From contig JAYGXS010000004.1 of the NCBI GenBank assembly GCA_036362985.1, positions 70,015,944-70,079,943 on the forward strand: a DNA stretch of 64,000 nt. The letters are read 5' to 3'. Source of the stretch: Ligula intestinalis. Its lineage: Eukaryota; Platyhelminthes; Cestoda; Diphyllobothriidea; Diphyllobothriidae. Of this stretch, positions 1 to 10,890 are shown piece by piece. Under the pieces are notes generated by a model. It saw nothing but the letters and a program-made list of their open reading frames with translations, did no database searches and was not told where the DNA came from. The first letter of the stretch is position 1, and each line of letters starts with the position of its first letter. The position numbers were made by a program, and so were the translations under genes.

Positions 1-290
1 TTAGATCAGCGGGCATTGAAATGAGACAGTGTTATGTAACAAGGCAACAGTGTAAAATATGCAGAATATAGGGGATTTCTAAAATTTGATGTTCTTTTAC
101 GTAACTACTCATGGTGAACAAAAAGTACGCCAAAATCGTTGCCAGTAGTGTAATCATAAGCACACAGGAGTTGAGTTACGAAAAAATGGACAGACACTAA
201 TCCCGTAGTAGAGATAACGACGATGGTTTTTATAGTGCTTTTTGCGACGCTATTCAGGAGTTTTCAGTCTTCGTTTTGCATGTTAGCTTG
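1..290. repeat. Dispersed repeat G, copy 1 (cut by window edge)
   Basis: The first 85 bases closely match 10645-10730: TTAGATCAGC, then a shared CAACAGTGT and ATATGCAGAAT in the same order. Weaker similarity runs on to a shared GCGACGC..ATTCAG block near 245-260. No coding capacity is evident. The family is not identified. Confidence 0.6.
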
Positions 291-1034
291 TGAGCGTAAA
301 TAGAGGCCTACTAGAAATAGCCTGTTTCTGATACGAGTCACATCAGGAAATTTACATGCGACGCGTCGTTGATAGAACGCTTTGATCATGCAATCAGTAT
401 TCGATCAAAACTTCGCATTTAAATTGCGAACTTATTATAACCCAGCACATAGGTACCATATGCAAAAATTAGAAAACATGTGCCTAGATGGTCGGCTTGC
501 TCTCGTTTGCCATTGCATCCACGCCCTCATTTATGGAATGAAAAAAGCGCGTTAGCTACAGTTTGACGCAACCGAGTTTCAGGAGAGGCGAAAAGGTTGT
601 TTACAACCATCAATTCCCTCACTCCCCCAGCTTGGTTCAGGTGAACATGACTTTGCAGATGGGAGGTGCAGTACCTGGAAACAAGCCAGGTCTGCGCCTT
701 ATCGGGTACGTGCCATTAGCGGCTAGGATACTTCTTGCAGTCTTTCCGTTGTCTTACAGCCAGTTTCTTTTGACACGGTAGGGGCTGGGCATTCAGCCAC
801 GGAGAAATATGTGTAGGATCTTAGGCTTGAACGCTTGCTAAAGAGAGGTGATATAATTCGCGAAAATCGGCCGGCCACACATAAAAACAGAAATTTACTA
901 ACATGTCTTACTTACTTATAGTTTAACGGATTCGAAAATTTCGGATATTATTTACTAACTTATGCTTGATAATTTATTGTTTTTTTTGGTATTTCTGAAA
1001 AAAATTCCTAATTAAGTGGCCGTTTTCTGTTAGC
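291..1034. other. No gene recognised
   Basis: This stretch is AT-rich with only short open frames and no recognisable domain. A 72-codon frame at 563-781 (+) has no recognisable motif and is treated as chance. Confidence 0.5.
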
Positions 1035-1540
1035 CTATCCGGCGTCTAACTTACCGTTCTAGAGTTAGATACTTGCAGGTAAATTCGCGAAACGCCATGC
1101 ACACCTTCAATTAACATGCGCAACAATTATCCGTTAGTTTATTTCAGTTCATTTATTTAACTTACTTAAATTTATGTTCAGTTTTCAGTGTTTTATTGTG
1201 GTTAGTATTTTTATTTTAGTTTTACATTATCTTTGAGTTTTGAAAGTTAAGTTTACTTTAGTTTACGTCTTGTTAGTTAGTTGACTTTTTATTGAGTTAT
1301 TCCCCAATATTTGCATAATTGCACATTTTAATCATGCACACTCTTTGTCGACAACGATTATATTATTCAAATAATTATTCTTGTTTATTTCTTAATTTAT
1401 AAGCTATTAATTTTTCATTTGTTTTTCCTTTCCTTTGTATTACCCGGATTGTATCGTCCTTATCACACCAGGTCATGTATTACAGAAGTTTGGGGCTTTT
1501 GTGGGCTGATTTGGGACGGAAAGTAGGATTCTACCGTTTT
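1035..1540 (+). repeat. Dispersed repeat B, copy 1
   Basis: About 500 bp aligns along its whole length with 7655-8176 and 46195-46720. Shared landmarks in order are TTACGTTAG-like TTAG-rich tracts, CCAATATTTGC, ATTGCACATTTTAA, TATTACAGAAG and a closing GTAGGATTCTACC. The left end shares a module with the foldback DNA element at 27.7 and 50.7 kb (TTACCGTTCT, then CACCTTCAATTAACATGCG). It appears non-coding. Confidence 0.7.
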
Positions 1541-1810
1541 TTGTTATTTACTTTCCTTTGATCTAATAAGAGTTGTTCCTTGGTCATTTTTATAATATCA
1601 CTCTCGATTTGTTCTCATCTATGGGCATAAAAAAATAAATTTGACATAATTGTACTTCATGGTGGTTTTTTGCAGAAATCCAACAGCTTGTTCACGGTGA
1701 AACCCAACACTAAAGTTCCCATTGCCACACTTCCCGTTTTACATTATCCTAGGGTTATAAGTAGCCAGGGAGGCTTAAATAGCCTACCGGTGCTGCCGAA
1801 AAGCTTCTGT
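1541..1810. other. No gene recognised
   Basis: Short unassigned stretch between two repeats. Confidence 0.4.
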
Positions 1811-2078
1811 AATTAGACAGCTAGTTAATGGGTGGTTATGCGGCTTCCGTTTTCTCCCACGCCAAACTGACGGTCATCGCCCTGCATGACCTTGCATCGA
1901 CCTTGACCGAAGATCATGTCTTGAGTCAGGTTAGGGCTGTTAATGTCTGCTGCATAATGATAAAACATACACCTTTACTGCATCCACAAAGCTGGCGCTA
2001 GTGTATGATTACTACACATGTTTACCACCGCCCTTAAACTTCCAGAATTCATAGTTAAGGCGTGTCCATGCTGTTCGG
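1811..2078. repeat. Repeat D, copy 1 (270 bp)
   Basis: Matches 2931-3202 in the same orientation about 1.1 kb away. Shared blocks in order are AATTAGACAGCTA, GGTCATCGCCCT, TGCTGCATAATGATAA, TTACTGCATCC and AAGGCRTGTCC. On the minus strand it lies just downstream of the LINE endonuclease relic, so it may be part of that LINE, but it does not read as an intact frame. Confidence 0.65.
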
Positions 2079-2390
2079 CCGCTGATATTAGTGCATACAC
2101 AAAGACGACACAGATGTTCGTAAACTGGCCCTTTAGTCAAACTTAAGCCACACGGTCATCGACTGGTTTCCATGCCAGCAGTGCGCAGTTCGCTTTTTCC
2201 GAGAGGGTAATAGCCACACCATGACTACCAGCTGAGTCAGGGGGCCACTGCGATTCAGGATGAGGCTAGAATCGATTTCCGGGATTTTTATTTTTCGGGC
2301 CCCTGTATCAGAAAGTCGGATTTCGGACAGGTGGCAAACCTCCACGTGATAGCCATAGAAACTGCGCTGCCAGACTTTAAGTACCAGCAT
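2040..2390 (-). pseudogene. LINE (non-LTR) APE-type endonuclease fragment, degenerate
   Basis: The minus strand reads a broken APE-endonuclease-like segment. It contains an LSEIRL motif, then D-x-G followed by IKIPEIDSS and a SGPL block, resembling the CLSExRxPDSG, IKIPG and YHSGP series of LINE endonucleases. Further downstream, FTNICVVFVYA resembles the FTNISVVSVYAPT strand of these enzymes. Known role: the domain nicks target DNA to prime reverse transcription. No RT domain follows, the frame shifts near 2130, and the expected VYAPT reads VYAL. The family assignment rests on motif recall, not a search. Confidence 0.55.
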
Positions 2391-2930
2391 CCAGAAGTGT
2401 TCGCAAATTCCAGCATCCTATACCAAGTGTCCGTTTTCAGCTGAGTAGTGTAGCTTGCGTATAATTCGCCTGCACCACTGGGAGGAGCACGTCGGTTCCC
2501 GCGGACGACGTAGCATGGATGAGGTTCCTGGGGATGTTATGGCGGCGTTCCCCAACAGCCGCTCGGATTCTTTGTTCGAGGTTGTCTATTATAGCACTTT
2601 CACTCAATAACCTAACCAAAAGACAGTGGGGGCAAGCAAACCTATTTAATGGCGGTGCACGTTCGCCCTGTAACAATGCCGTCATTGTGACTTGCGGCAT
2701 TTCATGAGGCAGTCTGTGCGCCAGATCGCAGCCCTCGATACCCTCATAACGCTGTCGCATCTGGTTCGCGACTGCCTATTCGCCAGACCCGGGAGCCTGC
2801 TTATTTCGCAGCTTACCTTCACCGAAGGCCGTGCCACTATCCGCCATCTGTGGACGTACCAGGTAGCCAGCAGCTATTCTAACGGGTAACTAGCCTTTCC
2901 TACCATTGCTGGTGTAAAGTTTCCAAAATT
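2391..2930. other. Unassigned GC-richer block with overlapping short frames
   Basis: A 107-codon frame on the minus strand (2437-2760) overlaps plus-strand frames. The minus frame lies upstream of the LINE endonuclease relic in the same orientation, so it may be LINE 5' sequence. No zinc knuckle or coiled coil is seen, and no function can be supported. Confidence 0.3.
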
Positions 2931-3202
2931 AGACAGCTACTTTGTTGATGGTTATAAGGCTTTCGCTTGCTTCCACGCTAAACCCATGGTCATCGCCCTT
3001 ATTCACCTGGCATCGGCCTTCGCGGAAGATCCTCTGTTGGCTCAGATGAGGGCTCTCAGTGTTTGCTGCATAATGATAACATATATTAAAACCATTTCTT
3101 ACTGCATCCAAAATGCTGGCATTAGTGTTTTATTACTACAGATGTCTGCCACCACCCTTATATTACCAGATCCCATGCTTAAGGCATGTCCTCTGAATCT
3201 TC
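2931..3202. repeat. Repeat D, copy 2
   Basis: Second copy of the unit at 1811-2078, same orientation, clearly diverged but collinear throughout. Its frames are interrupted in comparison with copy 1, which argues against coding constraint. Confidence 0.65.
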
Positions 3203-6087
3203 CAGGCCAACTTCCTGAGGAGATGAGAGAAATAAAGGGAAGGCCAGAGTAGAAGGTTCAACCTATTGTTTACTGAAGCGTTAGAGAACGGTAAGTAGGG
3301 GGTTACCACTCTGTCTGGCATCGCGTTCGGACGTGAGGGCCGTGTGAGAGCGCGGGATCGTCGCAGCGGCCAATGACATTCCCAGTGCCCACTCCCGGTC
3401 TGGGGGGATTCCGGTCAGCGCGGGAACTGTTACAAAGGCCCAGACTATGCTCCGTGTAAGTCAGCCTCAGGACCAGATCATCGCGACCAGTCTGGAGGGC
3501 GTGTTTGCGCCCTAGTCGCGCTTGTGCACAGATTAAGTGCCGCATGCGGACATGGGTCATTGCTTTAGATCAAGTGCAACTGGCCATATAAGATAGCCAT
3601 TAATTAGCATCGTCTGTGGTGTCTCACGTAAGGAGAAGGTGAATTAGAGAGAAACTTCAGACGGAAGGAAACTAATGCAGTAATTAATGGAATTCATGAT
3701 CGCCTGCCTGAACTCCACTGCCTCCGACGTAATGGAATCTTCCGTTCAGCCGGTCATGCAGACATGATGGAGAACGAACATGTGCCGCCATGTCACCGAC
3801 TATACTGTCCCTACCACTAACAAATAATGTTTCATAATTTAAATTTTTTGACATGCTCACCGATATTTGAATTACCTTGTCAATATCAGCAGGAATATTT
3901 TACTAGTCATTATACCGGTTTCCCGAAACGGATAGCACTACACCAGGGGCTTAGTTCATCCAGATGTTTTGACCTTGATCAGCGTGGTCAATCTTTAAGT
4001 AGAACAGATCGTCCAATTCGTGACTTATTTTACGAAAACAACTGGTGACCTTGGCATCATTTCAGTTGGCAAATTCGGCACCCATTGCCGACAATGGCGA
4101 TCCAGAAATAGATTGGCAGCATACAAACTTACAGAGCCTGTTTCGCTCCGGAAAACAGCGAACCAGGTTAGACTGTAAATAAGTGAAAATGAGATGCTTT
4201 AATCTAGTCAGAAGAACATCGTAAAAACAAAGAGAAGAGCCTGGGTATCTAACTCCTGCTACATCAAGAAATATGTTGATTTACCACCCTGCTATCACGC
4301 GCTTCGTTCACGTTGCCATGAAGCACGGACCATTTATGTCCTGAGATGCACGCCATGATGCCAAAGACGTGCACCAGAACGACGCTGTGAGGTGACGTGG
4401 ACATGAACTCTACTTATCATAAATACTACCTCCTCCCACCATCTTCTCGTAGCTGGAATACAAAATACGCCAATTCTTGTTGTACCATAATTATCTCTGA
4501 AGAGGGCTTTATGTAGGAGATTGAAAACTCCGAAAACTCGAAGTGCACGAAAATATGAACACGTTCGCGCTCCAGGTATTTGCATGGATGAGGAAGAAAG
4601 GGTTGTCGAATTTCGGTCAATTTGTTCCTTGTCCTGAGCTTTTGCTTCTTGTGGGAGTCCAGCCACAGAGATTAAAGCGTCCGCGAAAAACAAGCAACAG
4701 TTATAAGGGGCAGGAGATACTCAAACTAGAAGGGTTGTCCCAATTATCGCGATTTCATCTTATTTGCCACAGATGACGGTATTTACGAGCGTAATTCAGA
4801 AAAGATCCTCCATATATTAAAACCCACCAACAGAGGCAGATCAATGCAATATAGAATGATACCTAGATTAAAGATATAGCTGTGTGGCTGCTGAATACAA
4901 ATGATTAACATTTATAGAGGCAGGTTCCAGCCTACCGTCATAGAGCGTAGGGAGACGAGGGAACAAATAAACCACCAGTGCCGTGTGTTTGAAGATGCCT
5001 GCTAAGGGTGATGTATGCCGGTGCCAGATCGATAAATCGATTGACTGAGTTGTCATCCAAAGACCAGGCTTCAATCACTTCTTAGCCTGCTTTGTTGTCG
5101 GTGCGGGCAATTGTGCTCACAGCGTCTCATAGGTGGCTTCTTGGTCCCTTCCCCTTTCCGCCCCTATGATGGTGAATTAGACCCAGCCTCTGTAAATATT
5201 GTTTGTTTTTCGTTGAAGATTTTATCTCTGATGATGGATAAAAATAAGCTACAACTGGTCAAAACAAGGTTCTGTCTTATTTTTATGTTTTTTCACAAAG
5301 CTTCTCTTTTCGCATATGCAATTAGGCGAATTGCAGCACTTTACAAGAACCATTTCGATAGTCCGAAGTAGTGTGTGCTTTCAAAATTACTGACATAATG
5401 CACGCAAACGGCAGTTTGACTGTCGCTCTCGACGATGTCCACCACAAGCTCCAGCAAGCTAAGGCAACGCGGTGACTCCCGCGGGATTACAGTGAAAGTA
5501 GACATGCTGAAAATCTATCCCTCTCACTCACTATTCCCACACTTGAACTCACCTTCAAGACAAAGTTGAGAAGACCAGAAATGAGGGTGGGCGCAGGCAG
5601 CTGGCGCGGCCAACATTCACACCTCGCTAGGTGGGCTTTCGACTGGAAGCGCATGCGTGCATACACGTGCCTACTTAGTTGCAGTTGCCCAAGGATCGCT
5701 TGAACATGCCATATCTCAACCGACGCAGCGGGGGCCTCTTCACCTGCCACACCCCCATCCGGACAATGAAATGCACCAACTGGACACCACTTGAGCTCAG
5801 CTGCAATCATCACCTTTCACACTCTGAAGAAACGCTCTCAGTCGGACACACTCTCGGGCACGAATGGATACAGTCAAAGTCAACCCTGGTTTAGTCAGTG
5901 GCCACTGCTGCCTGAACCAACTACTTCGCATTCTGCTGACTTCTGTCTTTTACCATTAACCTGGGATTCGACCTGATGAATAACTGTCATAAGCACAATC
6001 AGTACGTAACCGCTACAGGACCAGTCAATAGGAATATTTCATTTACTGAAAAAGAGCAGATGCAATCGCTGGGGCAGGCATTTATTA
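3203..6087. other. No gene recognised (2.9 kb)
   Basis: It contains several 60-120 codon frames on both strands (for example 3303-3560 minus, 4334-4693 minus, 5487-5813 minus) with no domain, signal peptide or coiled coil that I recognise. The 5490-5960 part is GC-richer than its surroundings and is probably old transposon debris. Confidence 0.4.
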
Positions 6088-6129
6088 GCCTGACGTTTTG
6101 AAATCCATTGCGGATGCATCATCAGAAAC
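6088..6129 (-). ncRNA. Decayed hammerhead-ribozyme-like motif of PLE type
   Basis: On the minus strand the order is GTTT, CTGATGA, a hairpin with ATCCG..TGGAT, AAAAC, GTC, AGGC. This matches hammerhead core order CUGANGA - helix II - GAAAC - NUH. The second core has decayed (GAAAC to AAAAC), so it should not cleave. AATAAA follows the motif, as in the copy at 23.98 kb. PLEs are known to carry hammerheads near their ends. Confidence 0.55.
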
Positions 6130-7654
6130 AACAGTTACAGTTTTCGGCCAGGAATGGCGGTTGGCACTTCTGTGATCTGAGCGGTGAAACTGACGTTTGC
6201 GTTCCATGCTAGAGGCCCGCGAAGGACAGGAAAAAATGGCCAACTGAAAAAGTTCGACCAGCTACCAGAAAAGACGATGACAAGCGATCCAGGCGCAGAC
6301 CAAGAGTACTTCTGACCTGGGGTGGTGATTTGACTGGCAACCAATTGACTGGAAATTTTTTTATTTCGGACCTTCACTTAATCGTTGGCATTCCTGATAG
6401 GACACATAAATAATTACCACAAGTGGCTGTTGGGCGGGGGATAAGCTTAGGGTGAGGGCTAAAAACAGGGAAAATAGGTACCCCTGACAGTTAGCGCGAG
6501 GCCACCTTAACTCCGCGACGTGCCTATTCCTTTATCCAATCGCACAATTAAATTTAAAGTCAGACTACGTTTGGTTTCCCCAGTTTTTCCTGATGCAACT
6601 TTATACTGCAGATTGTTGCCACGTCTTCTGTGCATACGTAAAACCGCTGGTAGCATCATGCGTCCACTAAATATTCTGGTAAATTGGCGGGGGTTTTAGC
6701 GCAATTGTAGCATTAATGTTAAAATAATATACAGGTCCTGGATCGGACTGTGACAAGAGCGAACAGTTGGTCCAAAGTGAGACAACAAAATACACGCTGG
6801 CTTCAACAATCTGTAGTCCTTCAGTTAAAGTCGTTTCATATGCGAAGAGATAGGCGGATGCACTTTTGGACAAATAACCATAAAACTGTGAAACAGTTCA
6901 TTCTAGGCCAATGTGTTTGGCCAGTGTAATATTACTCCTTAGACTTGCTTAATTTAAAATCCATATTTCTGAGTGAAATGGTGTTTTGTATTTAAACTTT
7001 GATAGTTAAAAGCTCCAGTTAAGAATTTCATTGTGGAGACTATGAATAAAAACTTGGATTTAGATTTACTTACATAAGGTTCTGGTGCACACATGGGCTT
7101 TTATCTAGTAGCTATGCGAGAGTATGGTATAACATATTTGCCTTTTAGAACTAATACTACTTTTTGGATTATTCCTTTGTAGAATGGGTATTTGCGTAGT
7201 TATTCCACACAAGTTAATGGTCTTCGGCCAAAGATTTCATATAAATCTCCGTTCTTACCCTGAAAAGTCATGTTCCAAAATTAACTTCTCAATAATTTCC
7301 AGAATTATTTATTCGCAGTTACTGAATAAACATCTCATGTTTTCACGCAAAATCCCTTTTGTTTATCCGGTTGTTGATTTTCATCGATGCGCTATTATAG
7401 ACGGTCTTGCTACATTTCCGTTGCCTCCGCTGTTTAAGTTGTGGATAGTTATCAGCTATTAATTAGTGAATTTGTTTCCTCGACAATATCCAAAAGGTCA
7501 AAGGACGCAAGATTAGCGTAACAACAAAGTTTTATTTCGAATTATGAGGACAACCAACATAAGCAAAGAAAACTAATTTGAGCAAATGGGTTGTAAACTA
7601 TTCGCGATACAGTAACTAAATAGCATTTTAAAAAATTGGTTTATATTCAACTTG
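6130..7654. other. No gene recognised
   Basis: AT-rich sequence with short frames only. The 6135-6377 minus frame lies upstream of the hammerhead relic in its orientation, so it could be a PLE remnant, but no RT or GIY-YIG motif is visible. Confidence 0.4.
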
Positions 7655-8176
7655 TCTGCGGTCTACCTGCAGTTCTGGTGTTAGATTAGTATGGTCCGCG
7701 GCACCAAGTGCCGCGAAAACCTTCAGCAAACATGTGCAACAACTTTACGTTAGTTTATTTCATTTGCATTATTTAACTTACTTACATTAGTGTTCAATTT
7801 AGATTTCAGTCAAATATTATGTTTACTACTTTTATTTTCGTTTAAGATTGCATTTAAGTTGAGGGAGTTTAGTTTGATTTTGTTTCCGTTAGTAAGTTAA
7901 TTGACTTTAGTTTTTAGTTAGTTATTTTTAAATTAAATTATTCCCTAATATTTGAATAATTGCACATTTTAATTGCACGAGAAGTTTTTGTTGACAACGA
8001 TAAGATTTATTAAATAATTATTCCTTCTTTTCTAACCTTATCAAATATTATTTTTTATTTATATTTCCTTATCTTCGTAGTGCCCAGAATGGATATTCTT
8101 TCCTGCTCCCGACCCTCTATTACAGAAGGATGAAGCTTTCGCGTACTGATCTGGAACGCAAGCTATGATTATATCC
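7655..8176 (+). repeat. Dispersed repeat B, copy 2
   Basis: Collinear with 1035-1540 and 46195-46720. It starts with a GC hairpin (CGCGGCAC CAA GTGCCGCG, 7697-7715) and ends at the 5' truncation point of the PLE that follows. The other two copies have no PLE next to them, so adjacency here looks accidental. Confidence 0.7.
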
Positions 8177-8188
8177 AAATATTTTTAA

Positions 8189-10120
8189 GCAAGTGGGGTT
8201 AAAACTATTCAGGGGTATGACAAGCAATTACACGTGCTACAGCACGAAGCCTGTTTTAAAACTGCAGATGCCGACACACTTGACTTCATTGCTACAGTGG
8301 AATCGATGTTGGTAAGAACGGAGGCAACTGATGACACTAAACATTCAATACGACAGCGTGTGACCTCCTTGCTTATGGCTCATAAACCAGCCAGCTACAT
8401 CTCGCAAAGTGAGTCAAAAGCCTTGAGAGAACTGAAGAAAGATGATAGTATTATCCTCTTACCTGCTGATAAGAGACGGTCAACTGTCGTGATGAACCAG
8501 CAAGATTATAGCGACAAAGCTAAGACTCTTCTTGACGACAGAGTATTTTACCAACTAACACCAAATTCGAAAGCCAAAGCATTATTCAACCGACTGACTA
8601 AACTTCTCAGAGAATACCAGCGCAAGAATGTGATCACTATGAATGAGTGGCGCCAAATGAAAGTAACGGATACAGCTCTGGCGCGATTTTATGGACTTCC
8701 AAAAATCCACAAACCGAATGTTCCACTTCGGCCAATCGTTGCCCTAAAAGGCAGCCCTACCTACAATTTGGCAAATTGGATGTATAGAAAATTTAAATTC
8801 CTCCAAGGCAACTCGATAACATCAGTTCAATCAGCCTCTCGATTCCTCTAGGACCTCCGAGGTCGGACGATTCAATCAGACAAAATTATTATCTCTTTTG
8901 ACGTGACTTCATTGTTCACATCCATACTGCCCAAACTGGCGCCCAATATCTTACAGAAAAGACTTGAAGAGGCATATGATGAGGCCCAAAGCCCACGAAA
9001 AATTTAACACTTTATGAGGTTATTCGAATTCTGCCAGAAAACTTACTTATCTTTGCTGGAGAAACGTACGAACAGATCAAAGGAACTCCAATGGGCTCCC
9101 CGATCTCTGGCTTAGTGGCAGAACTGTTTCTACAGGAACTAGAAAATATCGCCTTCACCCAACATGAGCCTGTCTTCTGGCGCCGCTACGTCGATGACAC
9201 GTTTGTCATCATCAAGAGAAATATGCTGCAAAACTTCCATGACTTGCTCAATCGAATATTTCCTGGCATACAATTTACACGGGAAGACGAAAAAGGGCAG
9301 CAGCTGCCTTTCCTTGATGTCCTCGTCAAGAGCACACCCAATGGTGAATTCGAGACGACGGTTTATAGGAAGACGACGAACACAACACAACTCCTACGTT
9401 TTCACAGTAACCATCCAGTTTCTCACAAACGGAGCTGGGTAAAAATAATTTTCAAACGGATCTAGACTCACTGCAGTAAACCAGAGGAAAAGGCACGCGA
9501 GGCCAGATATCTCCGTGACCAGTTCATGCGGAATGGCTATCCAAAAGCATTTATAAACCGATGCCTGCGCGTTCGGTCCCGGAGGACCCAAACAGAAGAA
9601 CCACCGAAGATATGGCACGCTCTGCCATACATAAAAGACGTCTCAGAAGCGACTGAGCGCATCGCTGCGGGACTAGGTGTTCGAATTGCACACAGACCCA
9701 AAGCTACAATGCGCAGCAGGGTGATGAAAATAAAAGACTGGCTTACGCAGAATAAACAATCTTATGTAGTATATCGCATCCCATGCCTAAACTGTCCCTG
9801 TAATTATACAGGTCAAACTGAGCGCACGCTCGGATCACGTATACGTGAACACAAGCAGGCCGTGTGACTAGGCGACGAATCATCACAAGTTGCAACTCAC
9901 ACCTACGAAACAGGCCATGAGTTCAACTTCGCTGCCGTCAAGGTACTCGCCCACGGGGGAAACAAGACGAGCAGAGAATTTATCGAAGCCTGGTCCACGG
10001 ATGAGAATTCGGTCAACAGATGTGTCGAATTGGCGCCAGCGTACAGGGCCTTACGCCATTGCAAACGATCACATCCAGACGCCCGTCGTAATCAATTGGC
10101 CCAACGTCCTCCATAATCAT
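8189..10120 (+). pseudogene. Penelope-like retroelement: reverse transcriptase plus GIY-YIG endonuclease, broken
   Basis: This is the most complete retroelement in the window. The open frame starts at 8189 after a stop. RT motifs appear in order: PADKxRSTVVMN, FYGLPKIHK (about 8687-8713), FDVTSLFT (motif A), GSPISG (9094 on), the catalytic YVDDT (9187-9201) and LPFLDV. A GIY-YIG endonuclease follows: VVYRIPC..C, YTGQTERTLGSRIREHK (about 9767-9855), then HTYETGH, which could complete a Cys2/His2 finger. Known role of the family: copying by reverse transcription with GIY-YIG cleavage of the target. Lesions are a TAG at 8849, a frameshift near 8990-9005 (frame 2 to frame 1), a TAG at 9463 and a TGA at 9866. 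The N-terminus is truncated at the edge of repeat B. No hammerhead is seen at its 3' side. Confidence 0.92.
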
Positions 10121-10644
10121 CCCACTTTCGATGCTGACGTGGCCATTTGGCGCCCAAGCCTGCATAATCCCTCTCTTCTCAACATCCTTCCCTTCTCCTA
10201 TGACCTTCCTTTGAATTGCCCATCCCTCCCACCATTACTATTGCTTGTTTTGTTGACGATTATATTTCTGTAAATATTTCCACACAACTTGTCCATCTTG
10301 CCTACTGGCACAGGCTAGCACAGCCCTCAGTGGCAAGTCGGCAGCACACACAATTATTGATTTTCTGCACGCTCAAAATTTAAGTTATTGTACACACGCT
10401 CCAAGTAGCTTGGGCTCTTGTAAGAACTCTAAAGCTCAGGAAATAATAAATTTTGTTCCAGTTATCGATCATATGTCTCCTTTACCAATAGACTTTCCTG
10501 GAATACGAATATTCTCTCGCATTCGTGAAGCCAAAATAACTTTTGAAAGTACAACTTTATATGAGAATGACGGCAGGAAATGGGTGACTCAACAACCTCT
10601 GCAGACGATAACGTCTATCTCTCCATACTTGAGAGGCCACGGTT
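10121..10644. other. PLE 3' flank, no gene recognised
   Basis: It follows the PLE coding relic and probably includes its 3'UTR. No hammerhead core and no convincing element end are seen before repeat G begins. Confidence 0.4.
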
Positions 10645-10890
10645 AGATCAGCACGGAATGAAATAAAACAGTGCTATGTAACAGGGCAACAGTGTGAAAT
10701 ATGCAGAATTTAATGACGTCCCACAACTGTTTGTACTTTTATTCAGTGGTACAGTGTACAGTAAAGTACATGGGATTTGAGTTTCGCATTAGATTGTGGA
10801 TACCAGTCACGTGGTGCATATACCGACGGTAGTTTTGGTCATGCTTTCGGCGACGCGATTCAGAAGTCACTTTCCTTTGGAGGAGTACGT
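10645..10890. repeat. Dispersed repeat G, copy 2
   Basis: Same family and orientation as the start of the window. The first 85 bases align closely and the remainder weakly. Confidence 0.6.
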
